Shown piece by piece: positions 1 through 4,839 of a stretch of 5,546 nt of DNA. The stretch comes from Mycobacterium sp. (lineage in GTDB: Bacteria > Actinomycetota > Actinomycetes > Mycobacteriales > Mycobacteriaceae), in contig JAOPWF010000739.1 of the NCBI GenBank assembly GCA_025965815.1, positions 1-5,546 on the forward strand, in the 5' to 3' direction. The notes below the pieces were generated by a model. It was not told the DNA's origin, searched no databases, and saw only the letters and a list, made by a program, of their open reading frames with translations. Both the position numbers and the translations under genes were made by a program. The stretch's first letter is position 1. The number at the start of each line of letters is the position of its first letter.

Positions 1-25
1 GCATCAGCATCATCTTGACGCCGTA
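1..25 (-). pseudogene. Continuation of the permease frame past the amber stop
   Basis: On the minus strand, the eight complete codons after the TAG at 26-28 stay in the permease frame and read YGVKMMLM. From memory, family members continue after IYRK with Tyr-Tyr-Gly and then a basic residue and a hydrophobic membrane segment, so this appears to be the detached C-terminal coding part. It runs off the left edge, and the remaining length cannot be judged from here. Confidence 0.55.
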
Positions 26-898
26 CTACTTACGGTAGATGTTGAGGATCGGCAGGATCAGCAGGTCCGCGTAGATGAACGCGACGACCCCTCCGAAGCT
101 GATGCCACCGTTCCATAGCACCGCGGCCAAGGGCACGTTGCTGATCGAGCAGACGAACGACACGATCGACACGATCGGTCCGACGATCGGTCCCCACAGT
201 GCGGACAGCGTGGGATGGTCGGTCAGGAAGAAGTTCTGCCAGAACGAATCCGGCACCCACGCCGCGATCGCGCCGGCGATCAACAAGCCCAGGATCAGGT
301 CGCGCAGGATCGCCGCCCACTCCATGACGAACACGTGTGAGACCGCAGTGAAGCCCGGCCGGGAAGCGAGTCGGCGCCAAAACGGTCCCTCGCCCGGGAC
401 GGAGATGTCCATCGCCGCGTGGCCTTCCATCGATCCGGCGATCCCGCGTTCGGCCTGATTGCGGGCGGCCTCGATGGTCCGGGACCGGACGAACAACCGA
501 AACAGCACCGCCAGCACGACGATCATGATCGGGCCGCCGATGAACTCTGCGGCGGCGAACTGCCAGCCCATCAACAACGCCAGGATCACGCCGAGTTCGA
601 CGACCAGGTTGGTGGAGCCGATCTCGAAGGCCATGGCGGCGGTGAAGTTCGCCCCCTTGCGGATCAGCGAGCGGGCCAAAGCCACGGCGGCATACGAGCA
701 CGACGACGACGCGGCACCCAACAGCGCCGCGACGGCCAGGGTGCGGGTACGGTCATCGCCCATCAACCCCACGATCGTCGACTTGCGTACCACCGCCTGC
801 ACCACCGCCGACAGGAAGAACCCGAGGATCAACGCCCACAGGATCTCCCAGGTCATCGACCCCGCGAGTGCCAACGCTTGTCCGATCGCGTGAATCAT
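26..898 (-). CDS. DUF318/ArsP_1-like permease, interrupted by an amber codon
   Basis: The 290 residues read as a multi-pass inner-membrane permease of the DUF318 (ArsP_1, YraQ-like) family. Hydrophobic segments lie near residues 16-37, 54-77, 88-110, 117-138, 197-215, 235-258 and 262-284, with a polar loop at about 140-195. Two cysteine-containing membrane motifs stand out: SSSCSYAAVA (C67) and VCSISNVPLA (C250). The family includes organoarsenical exporters, but the substrate here is unknown. The ATG at 898 is preceded by GAAAGG at 907-912. The frame ends at TAG (26-28) after IYRK. The codons beyond it to the window edge give YGVKMMLM, which matches the family's usual continuation after IYRKY, so the stop looks like one changed base in a Tyr codon. 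The protein then lacks its last membrane segments. The gene diverges from a copper-type pair and shares its palindromic operator, so copper-linked expression is inferred. Confidence 0.8.
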   Translation of the reverse strand: MIHAIGQALALAGSMTWEILWALILGFFLSAVVQAVVRKSTIVGLMGDDRTRTLAVAALLGAASSSCSYAAVALARSLIRKGANFTAAMAFEIGSTNLVVELGVILALLMGWQFAAAEFIGGPIMIVVLAVLFRLFVRSRTIEAARNQAERGIAGSMEGHAAMDISVPGEGPFWRRLASRPGFTAVSHVFVMEWAAILRDLILGLLIAGAIAAWVPDSFWQNFFLTDHPTLSALWGPIVGPIVSIVSFVCSISNVPLAAVLWNGGISFGGVVAFIYADLLILPILNIYRK

Positions 899-906
899 GA
901 CTGCCG

Positions 907-912
907 CCTTTC
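907..912 (-). promoter_or_regulatory. Ribosome binding site of the permease
   Basis: GAAAGG on the minus strand lies 8 bases upstream of the ATG at 898 and supports that start. Confidence 0.6.
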
Positions 913-949
913 ACCGGTAGCCACGGTAGGAGTTCCCGGGCACCCGCTG

Positions 950-955
950 AACATA
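950..955 (-). promoter_or_regulatory. Candidate -10 box of the permease promoter
   Basis: TATGTT on the minus strand fits the mycobacterial TANNNT pattern. It touches the C5-T-G5 palindrome on its upstream side. It would give a leader of about 45 bases that contains the ribosome binding site at 907-912. No good -35 box is visible. Confidence 0.4.
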
Positions 956-971
956 TACCCCCTGGGGGTGT
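955..971. promoter_or_regulatory. CsoR/RicR-like operator palindrome
   Basis: ATACCCCCTGGGGGTGT is a near-perfect palindrome: ACCCCC-T-GGGGGT is exact (957-969), one pair mismatches and the outer A/T pair matches. It resembles the G/C-run operators of CsoR-family Cu(I) sensors, including mycobacterial RicR. It covers the -35 region for the plus-strand gene and lies just upstream of the minus-strand -10 box, so bound repressor could block both promoters. No csoR or ricR gene is in the window; the sensor must be encoded elsewhere. Confidence 0.65.
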
Positions 972-984
972 TCGACATGCCGCC

Positions 985-990
985 TATGAT
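985..990 (+). promoter_or_regulatory. -10 box of the DUF6153/DUF305 promoter
   Basis: TATGAT differs from TATAAT by one base. With the usual spacing of about six bases, transcription would start near the GTG at 997, which predicts a leaderless mRNA. The operator at 955-971 covers the -35 position. Confidence 0.55.
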
Positions 991-996
991 GTGGGT

Positions 997-1407
997 GTGG
1001 CTGAGTCGCACACTGAGAACCAACCACCGGGGTTGACGCGGCTACTGTTCCTGCTGGTGCTGCTGGCGGGCATCGTGACCATGCACGCGGTCATCTTTGC
1101 GGTCGGCCATGACACCGCGCTCGCCGCCGGCCATGCACAGATGGCGACCACCAGCCACTCCCCCGACGAGGCCGGCGTGGCTGATCGATCCTGTCCGGGC
1201 TGCGACAAGCACCACAGCACGCTGCACGCCTGCGTGTTCATCATGTCCGCCGTCGGTTTCGTGGTCGCTGTGGCAATGCTGTGCCGGATCCGTAGAGACC
1301 GTGTGCGCCAGGCGTTGTCCCCGCTGCGTCACGACCATTGGCGGCATCAACGCGCGCCGCCGTGGACGGTGCTGTCCTTGCCCGAATTGTCGATTCTGCG
1401 GATCTGA
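997..1407 (+). CDS. DUF6153-like small membrane protein with Cys/His cluster
   Basis: This 136-residue protein resembles the actinobacterial DUF6153 family, whose function is unknown. Helix 1 spans about residues 13-37 and helix 2 about 80-96. The segment between them is probably outside the membrane and rich in possible soft-metal ligands: C66, C69, H72, H73, H77 and C79, after several His and Met residues. The C-terminus is basic and ends in the motif LSLPELSILRI. The GTG at 997 is chosen because no Shine-Dalgarno is present and the -10 box at 985-990 puts the transcript start there. A GTG at 991 in the same frame is possible on paper but touches the -10 box. The DUF305 lipoprotein gene follows after 97 bases, probably on the same transcript. 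A role in periplasmic copper binding is inferred from context and ligands, not shown. Confidence 0.75.
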   Translation: MAESHTENQPPGLTRLLFLLVLLAGIVTMHAVIFAVGHDTALAAGHAQMATTSHSPDEAGVADRSCPGCDKHHSTLHACVFIMSAVGFVVAVAMLCRIRRDRVRQALSPLRHDHWRHQRAPPWTVLSLPELSILRI

Positions 1408-1427
1408 CAGGTATTTACCTCCGGCCC

Positions 1428-1445
1428 CGTTGCCTTCAAGCAACG
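1428..1445 (+). other. Hairpin between the DUF6153 and DUF305 genes
   Basis: CGTTGC and GCAACG form a perfect 6-bp stem around a six-base loop (CTTCAA). No T tract follows, so it is unlikely to be a full terminator. It might affect mRNA processing or be chance. Confidence 0.25.
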
Positions 1446-1491
1446 CCGCCCGGCGCTCGCCTGTCCGCTACCCAATCAATCCACAATTCCC

Positions 1492-1497
1492 AAGGAG
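1492..1497 (+). promoter_or_regulatory. Ribosome binding site of the DUF305 gene
   Basis: AAGGAG lies seven bases upstream of the ATG at 1505. It is the strongest Shine-Dalgarno sequence in the window and contrasts with the leaderless-looking gene before it. Confidence 0.75.
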
Positions 1498-1504
1498 CAC
1501 AACC

Positions 1505-2161
1505 ATGTTCACCTCAACCACCTATTTCAAAGTCGCCGTCGCCGCGGCCGCCGCCGTGGCCCTGCTGGCCGCGGGGTGCGGAAGCAACGGCTCTGCCTCG
1601 TCGCCGGCGTCGGGCACCTCGACCTCGCCCGGCATGTCCGGGTCGATGCCGGGAATGGACCACGGGGGCTCGGCATCGCCGTCGGCTTCGGCCGCGGCGC
1701 GCACCGATTACAACGACGCCGATGTGACGTTCCTGCAGATGATGTATCCCCACCATGCTCAGGCGGTGGAGATGGCCCGACTGGTTCCTGGCCGCTCACA
1801 TAATCAGCAGGTGATCGCCCTGGCCGCAAACATCGAGAAAGCGCAGGCTCCGGAGATGGAGCAGATAGCAGCGTTGCTGCAGAGCTTCGGGAAACCCGCC
1901 CCCACTGACTCCGGGCAGACGGACGGCATGCCCGGAATGATGACGGGCGATCAGATGAACACGCTGAAAGCCCTGTCCGGGAAGGACTTCGACCGCATGT
2001 GGCTGCAGATGATGATCGACCACCACTCCGGTGCCGTCACAATGTCCAACACCGAACTGGCCGCCGGCACCAATCCCGACGCCAAGAGCCTCGCGCAGAA
2101 GATCATCGCCAACCAGCAAGCCGAAATCAATCAGATGCGAGGCATGCTCGCCCAGACCTAG
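1505..2161 (+). CDS. DUF305 family copper-type lipoprotein
   Basis: The 218-residue protein has a short positively charged start, a hydrophobic stretch and a lipobox-like LAAGC with the lipidation cysteine at residue 25. It should be exported and lipid-anchored outside the cytoplasmic membrane. Residues 26-66 form a Ser/Pro/Gly linker that holds MSGSMPGMDHGG. The DUF305 fold (ferritin-like helices) follows in two similar halves. Each has a Met-Met...His-His pattern: QMMYPHHAQAVEM (M79, M80, H83, H84, M90) and QMMIDHHSGAVTM (M169, M170, H173, H174, M180). A Met-rich loop (GMPGMM) lies between them and MRGM lies near the end. DUF305 proteins often occur in copper-resistance loci, and the His/Met pairs are likely metal ligands. 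AAGGAG at 1492-1497 lies 7 bases before the ATG and fixes the start. Confidence 0.9.
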   Translation: MFTSTTYFKVAVAAAAAVALLAAGCGSNGSASSPASGTSTSPGMSGSMPGMDHGGSASPSASAAARTDYNDADVTFLQMMYPHHAQAVEMARLVPGRSHNQQVIALAANIEKAQAPEMEQIAALLQSFGKPAPTDSGQTDGMPGMMTGDQMNTLKALSGKDFDRMWLQMMIDHHSGAVTMSNTELAAGTNPDAKSLAQKIIANQQAEINQMRGMLAQT

Positions 2162-2400
2162 CACGGAAGCGTCAACCCGCAGGGGCTCGACGGTCAACAT
2201 CCGCCAGGAGAGGAAACCGCCGGGCACCCGCGGGGCCCGCATGTTCGAACGGGCACCAACATCGACGGCTTCGAAGGGCCCACGTTGGGCGTGCCCGAGC
2301 AGTCCGCCGGTTGATGATGTCCTGCGAATATCCCGCTGACGGAGGCTTAGTTGTTGTTACTTCTTGGGGCGCAGCCGCTTTGGCGATGTATTTGCAGGGG
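2162..2400. other. Gap between convergent operons, no convincing gene
   Basis: No ORF here has a ribosome binding site, motif or recognisable product. The frame of the lipoprotein stays open after its stop until TGA at about 2318, but lacks an ATG. GC-rich dyads at 2221-2239 (CGGGC...GCCCG with CCCGCGGG inside) and 2276-2296 (GGGCC-CACG...CGTG-CCC, with a bulge) could end transcription from the left, although neither is followed by a T tract. From about 2310 the sequence becomes richer in T. Confidence 0.4.
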
Positions 2401-3438
2401 CTAGCCGGTGCTGTTTGTTGGGTAGGCGTGGATGAGGGCGGTGGACAGTTTCGGCACGGCGTGGGTGAGAGTGTGTTCGGCGTGGTGCGCGATTTGGTGG
2501 GCGTCAGTGAGGCTGGTGGCGGGATCGATGTCGAGTTCGGCGTCGGCGTGGAGTTGGTGTCCAATCCAGCGCATCTTCACGCTACGGACGCTTTTGACCC
2601 CGGGTTCGGCGGCCAGGGCTGCTTCGGCGGCGTCGACGAGTGCGGGGTCCACGCCGTCCATGAGTCGGCGGAACACGTCGCGCACCGCGGTGCGTAGGAC
2701 GGCGAGGATGGCGACGGTGATGAGCAGTCCAACGATCGGGTCGGCGAGCGGGAATCCGAGGACGACACCACCGGCGCCGAGAAGGACCGCCAAGGATGTG
2801 AATCCGTCGGTGCGGGCGTGGAGTCCGTCGGCGACGAGGGCGGCCGAGCCGATGCGGCGGCCGACGCGGATGCGGTAGAGGGCGACGAGTTCGTTGCCGA
2901 TGAATCCGACGAGCCCGGCGGCGGCGACCCAGCCGACGTGTTCGATTCCGACCGGGTGTATCAGGCGGCGCACCGATTCGATTGCGGCGACCGCGGCGGA
3001 CAAGGTGATCATGGCGATCACGAACAGGCCGGCGAGGTCTTCGGCGCGGCCGAAGCCGTAGGTGTAGCGGCGGGTGGCGGCGCGTCGCCCCAACGCGAAC
3101 GCAATCCACAGCGGGATCGCGGTCAGCGCGTCAGAGAAGTTATGGATGGTGTCGGCGAGCAACGCGACCGAGCCCGAGATCACGACGATCACCAGCTGGG
3201 CTGCAGAGGTGGCGCCGAGCGCGAGCAGGCTGATCTTCACCGCACGGATGCCGGCGACACTGGATTCGAGCGCCCCGTCGATGCTGTCGGAGGCGTCATG
3301 GCTATGTGGTGCGAACACCTCGCGCAGCGCCGCGCCGAACTTGCCGCCGCGGCCATGGACATGCCCATGGTCGTCACTATGACCGTCCGCGTCGTCGTGA
3401 CGGTGACCCGTGGTGATGTGCTTCGCGTCGTGAGTCAT
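2401..3438 (-). CDS. Cation diffusion facilitator, probable Ni/Co exporter (Rv2025c-like)
   Basis: A 345-residue CDF-family metal/proton antiporter of the cytoplasmic membrane. The N-terminal tail is His/Asp-rich, with nine His in residues 1-28, and then FAPHSHD near 42-48. Six membrane segments lie between about 68 and 255. The transport-site pairs are present: ADTIHNFSD (H99, D103) in helix 2 and ADGLHARTD (H207, D211) in helix 5. The C-terminal cytoplasmic domain (about 256-345) carries more His, ending in HAYP. From memory it closely resembles mycobacterial Rv2025c, which is repressed by the Ni/Co sensor KmtR; a KmtR-like gene lies directly upstream here. ATG 3438 is chosen because GAGGA (3447-3451) lies 8 bases before it and the gap to the repressor stop is 5 bases. 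A start at 3477 would add 13 residues and overlap the repressor. Export of Ni(II)/Co(II) is inferred; Zn cannot be excluded. Confidence 0.9.
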   Translation of the reverse strand: MTHDAKHITTGHRHDDADGHSDDHGHVHGRGGKFGAALREVFAPHSHDASDSIDGALESSVAGIRAVKISLLALGATSAAQLVIVVISGSVALLADTIHNFSDALTAIPLWIAFALGRRAATRRYTYGFGRAEDLAGLFVIAMITLSAAVAAIESVRRLIHPVGIEHVGWVAAAGLVGFIGNELVALYRIRVGRRIGSAALVADGLHARTDGFTSLAVLLGAGGVVLGFPLADPIVGLLITVAILAVLRTAVRDVFRRLMDGVDPALVDAAEAALAAEPGVKSVRSVKMRWIGHQLHADAELDIDPATSLTDAHQIAHHAEHTLTHAVPKLSTALIHAYPTNSTG

Positions 3439-3443
3439 GCCCC

Positions 3444-3857
3444 CTATCCTCGCTGTCGCGCCGGTCCGGGACCCCAAGCGGTGTCAGGGTGCAGTGTTCG
3501 CAGCTCGTCGGTGCCGCGGTGATGACCGGGAACCCCAGGGACGGCGTGTTCGGCGTTGTTCACCGCATAGGTGACCTGTTGCCCGATGTGGTCGTTCTCC
3601 AGGGTGTAAAAGATCGTGGTGCCCTCGCGGCGGGTGCGGACCAGCCGTGCCATCCGCAGCTTCGCCAGATGCTGGGACACCGACGGAGCCGGTTTACCGA
3701 CGTACTCGGCCAGTTCGTTGACCGACATTTCCCGGCCGACTAACGCCCACAACACGTGAACGCGGGTGGCATCGGCGAGCATCCGGAACACCTCGACCAC
3801 CAGATCCACCTGATCCAAGGGCAACCGTCGACGACATCCACCCGTATCTGCATTCAT
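3444..3857 (-). CDS. kmtR: ArsR/SmtB-family Ni/Co-sensing repressor, KmtR ortholog
   Basis: A 137-residue winged-helix repressor when started at ATG 3857 (139 from the TTG at 3863). The DNA-reading region is MSVNELAEYVGKPAPSVSQH, followed by AKLRMARLVRTRREGTTIFY (recognition helix and wing). M. tuberculosis KmtR binds Ni/Co through H88, E101, H102, H110 and H111. Here H92, E105, H106, H114 and H115 (139-residue numbering) have exactly the same spacing, in NDH, AEH and GHHR. Metal binding should release DNA and allow expression of the CDF exporter 5 bases downstream. The C-terminal tail after HHR is extended and looks disordered. ATG 3857 is preferred because TAGTAT at 3864-3869 predicts a transcript starting at or next to that ATG, and no Shine-Dalgarno is present. 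In M. tuberculosis the two genes are unlinked, so this operon form is direct support for the pairing. Confidence 0.9.
   Translation of the reverse strand: MNADTGGCRRRLPLDQVDLVVEVFRMLADATRVHVLWALVGREMSVNELAEYVGKPAPSVSQHLAKLRMARLVRTRREGTTIFYTLENDHIGQQVTYAVNNAEHAVPGVPGHHRGTDELRTLHPDTAWGPGPARQRG
3447..3451 (-). promoter_or_regulatory. Ribosome binding site of the CDF gene
   Basis: GAGGA on the minus strand, followed by a G-run, lies 8 bases upstream of the ATG at 3438. It overlaps the last codons of the repressor gene. It decides for 3438 over the upstream in-frame start at 3477. Confidence 0.65.
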
Positions 3858-3867
3858 ACGCAAATAC
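3844..3867. promoter_or_regulatory. Candidate KmtR operator dyad
   Basis: GTATCTGCA and CGCAAATAC flank six bases and match as an inverted repeat at 7 of 9 positions. The 24-bp dyad spans most of the -10 box and the first codons of kmtR. This size and placement suit autorepression by an ArsR-family dimer. The assignment rests on symmetry and position only. Confidence 0.45.
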
Positions 3868-3869
3868 TA
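3864..3869 (-). promoter_or_regulatory. -10 box of the kmtR-cdf promoter
   Basis: TAGTAT on the minus strand fits TANNNT. Six bases separate it from the ATG at 3857, so the message probably starts at or next to the start codon (leaderless). The matching -35 position has no recognisable box. Confidence 0.5.
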
Positions 3870-3895
3870 TCTCAGCCGGTTCCGGTCCTCTGAAG

Positions 3896-3940
3896 TGGGG
3901 CGGGCGGGGCTCGAACCCGCGACCAACGGATTATGAGTCC
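3896..3940 (-). other. tRNA(CAU) 3' half: probable att site of an integrated element
   Basis: On the minus strand this is the 3' half of a tRNA. It has the anticodon loop CTCATAA (3937-3931, anticodon CAU), the 3' anticodon strand TCCGT, variable loop TGGTC, T-stem GCGGG/CCCGC around TTCGAGC, the acceptor strand CCGCCCC and discriminator A (3896), with no encoded CCA. The anticodon stem pairs only partly (G3941 opposes G3927). No D-arm or acceptor 5' strand follows upstream, so it is not a working tRNA. Integrases that use tRNA genes commonly recombine within the anticodon-to-3'-end segment and leave such a fragment at one junction. With this orientation, element DNA is expected at higher coordinates and the original 3' flank (kmtR side) at lower ones. 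A CAU anticodon means tRNA-Met or tRNA-Ile2. Confidence 0.75.
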
Positions 3941-3958
3941 CTATTTGAGACGTCAGCG

Positions 3959-3999
3959 ACCAGGTACAACAGTTAGCGAAAACGAATAAACTACCTGGT
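3959..3999. repeat. 8-bp inverted repeat beside the tRNA fragment
   Basis: ACCAGGTA (3959-3966) and TACCTGGT (3992-3999) are perfect inverted copies separated by 25 bases of AT-richer DNA. The spacing is long for a stable hairpin. Beside a probable att site, they may be recombinase or accessory-factor binding sites. Confidence 0.45.
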
Positions 4000-4023
4000 A
4001 GAACGCTATTTCCGTCGTTGCCC

Positions 4024-4063
4024 GTACGGTGTCGGTACGCCTTCGGTACGCCCTAGATACGCC
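4024..4063. repeat. TACG direct repeats with an 11-bp period (candidate integrase arm sites)
   Basis: TACG occurs at 4025, 4036, 4047 and 4058, exactly 11 bp apart. Copies two and three lie in identical TCGGTACGCC decamers, and copy four is GATACGCC. Phasing near one helical turn places all copies on the same DNA face, as in arm-type sites of tyrosine integrases. They lie about 90-120 bp from the tRNA fragment, on the side expected to be element DNA. An operator or iteron array is an alternative. Confidence 0.45.
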
Positions 4064-4155
4064 CCCGGACGCCGCGTTCGCGCCGCCACGAGGTGGGCGC
4101 GCACCTGTTAGCTACAGGGTTGGCGCGATGGTTCGCGGCGCCGACGCACACCTTG

Positions 4156-4209
4156 TTGAGGGTCTACGCACGCCGGACTATTAGGCTCAGCGATTTGCTG
4201 GAAAGGGGG
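4156..4209 (+). promoter_or_regulatory. Weak promoter and ribosome binding site without a convincing gene
   Basis: TTGAGG (4156-4161) and TATTAG (4179-4184) are 17 bases apart. AAAGGGGG (4202-4209) lies six bases before an ATG at 4216. The frame from that ATG starts MSRYDVAPVV, gives 58 residues without recognisable character and overlaps the minus-strand gene at 4244-4476. It may be the remaining 5' end of a lost gene, or chance. Confidence 0.25.
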
Positions 4210-4243
4210 CCAGCCATGAGCCGCTACGACGTGGCTCCGGTGG

Positions 4244-4476
4244 TCAGTCGAGGGGGCGGTCACCGTACGCCCGCAGGGCTTCGTCTTGTGTCATCGACAC
4301 CAATTGGCCATCGACCATCCGCCAGGTGGGAAAGGGTTCGAACACGAGGCCATATCCATCGGGGGATTTGTTCGGGTATTTGCCAGTGATGAGGTGGTAG
4401 CAGTCGGGGACTCGAATTCCATCACATCGCCGACCTCAGTGCCGATGCGCGGGGTGATCGTCGGCTCGTCGTCCAT
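4244..4476 (-). pseudogene. Frameshifted small hypothetical protein
   Basis: The minus strand starts with ATG at 4476, with AGGA at 4483-4486 six bases before it, and reads MDDEPTITPRIGTEV and on to MEFESP. It then loses sense in this frame at a run of four C (plus-strand G4 at 4406-4409). From there another frame reads fluently to TGA at 4244-4246: DCYHLITGKYPNKSPDGYG, then a part containing VFEPFPTWRMVDGQ, ending AYGDRPLD. Adding one C to the run restores a single 77-residue acidic protein. I do not recognise the family. Either the gene is inactivated by a one-base deletion or the sequence has a homopolymer error. A possible -10 box (TAAGAT, 4487-4492) lies just upstream. It sits within the presumed mobile-element DNA, next to the att region. 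Confidence 0.55.
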
Positions 4477-4524
4477 TGCATTTCCTATCTTATTGGTCGC
4501 ATCCAGAGCCAGTCAGCCACGGCG

Positions 4525-4839
4525 TTGCGTGACCGCGCGGCTCGTGAACTTAACCACAGAGAGGGATCAGCGACGGAACCAGTCGACAACCAGCCACCCG
4601 AGCCCGAGTGGCGCGAGGATCCGCCCCTGGACGGCGGGGTTGACGCCGCGACGAGAAGGGCTGACGGATCGTTTAGCTATCCGGTGAGCAACACCAATGC
4701 GCGCGTTTCGCACGACGTGATACCCCGCGCCGCCATAAAAAGGCTCCCGGTCTATCGCAACTCCGCTGCGGATCTGCCGGTCTGGAAGTGTCAGGTGATT
4801 TACAGTGGATCTCCTACTGTCGAGCGAGCCGATAAATGA
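4525..4839 (+). CDS. Doubtful hypothetical ORF, overlaps the next gene by ATGA
   Basis: An open frame of 104 codons starts at TTG 4525, without a ribosome binding site, and has no in-frame ATG. The translation is polar, Pro/Glu/Arg-rich in its first half (EPVDNQPPEPEWREDPPLDG) and has no motif that I recognise. Its stop TGA overlaps the ATG of the downstream gene in the four bases ATGA (4836-4839), the arrangement typical of translationally coupled genes. That is the main support. The frame is also open upstream, so the true start may differ. Against it are the missing start signals and a minus-strand frame over the same region that is equally open. If it is not a gene, 4493-4835 is non-coding upstream DNA for the next gene. 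Confidence 0.3.
   Translation: MRDRAARELNHREGSATEPVDNQPPEPEWREDPPLDGGVDAATRRADGSFSYPVSNTNARVSHDVIPRAAIKRLPVYRNSAADLPVWKCQVIYSGSPTVERADK

Noticed and set aside
30..701. Long minus-strand frame overlapping the permease, and plus-strand frames at 75-458, 419-1036 and 459-893
   Set aside because: All are Arg/Ala/Thr-rich shadows without start signals; the permease frame has membrane segments, family motifs and a ribosome binding site.
1097..1504. N-terminal extension of the DUF305 gene starting at 1097
   Set aside because: It overlaps the DUF6153 gene in another frame. The ATG at 1505 has a strong ribosome binding site followed directly by a lipoprotein signal.
2171..2317. Open frame continuing after the DUF305 stop, ending near TLGVPEQSAG
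   Set aside because: It has no ATG, only a GTG without a ribosome binding site, and no recognisable motif.
2818..3522. Plus-strand frame of 234 codons opposite the CDF gene
   Set aside because: It is the complement of a well-supported CDF gene, with Asp/Gly/Arg-rich composition typical of shadow frames.
3896..3990. A complete tRNA gene
   Set aside because: Only the 3' half from the anticodon stem on is present. No D-arm or matching acceptor 5' strand GGGGCGG lies at the required distance.
4286..4687. Plus-strand frame of 133 codons
   Set aside because: Its first half is the complement of the frameshifted minus-strand gene, and it lacks a ribosome binding site and motifs.
4567..4713. Minus-strand frame of 48 residues with a hydrophobic end (LAPLGLGWLVVDWFRR)
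   Set aside because: It starts at a GTG without a ribosome binding site. The frame is open upstream without any ATG, and it competes with the plus-strand ORF that overlaps the next gene by ATGA.
4802..4820. Imperfect dyad ACAGT...ACTGT upstream of ATG 4836
   Set aside because: Only the outer five pairs match well. The site lies inside the doubtful ORF and no promoter fits around it, so it is not called an operator.
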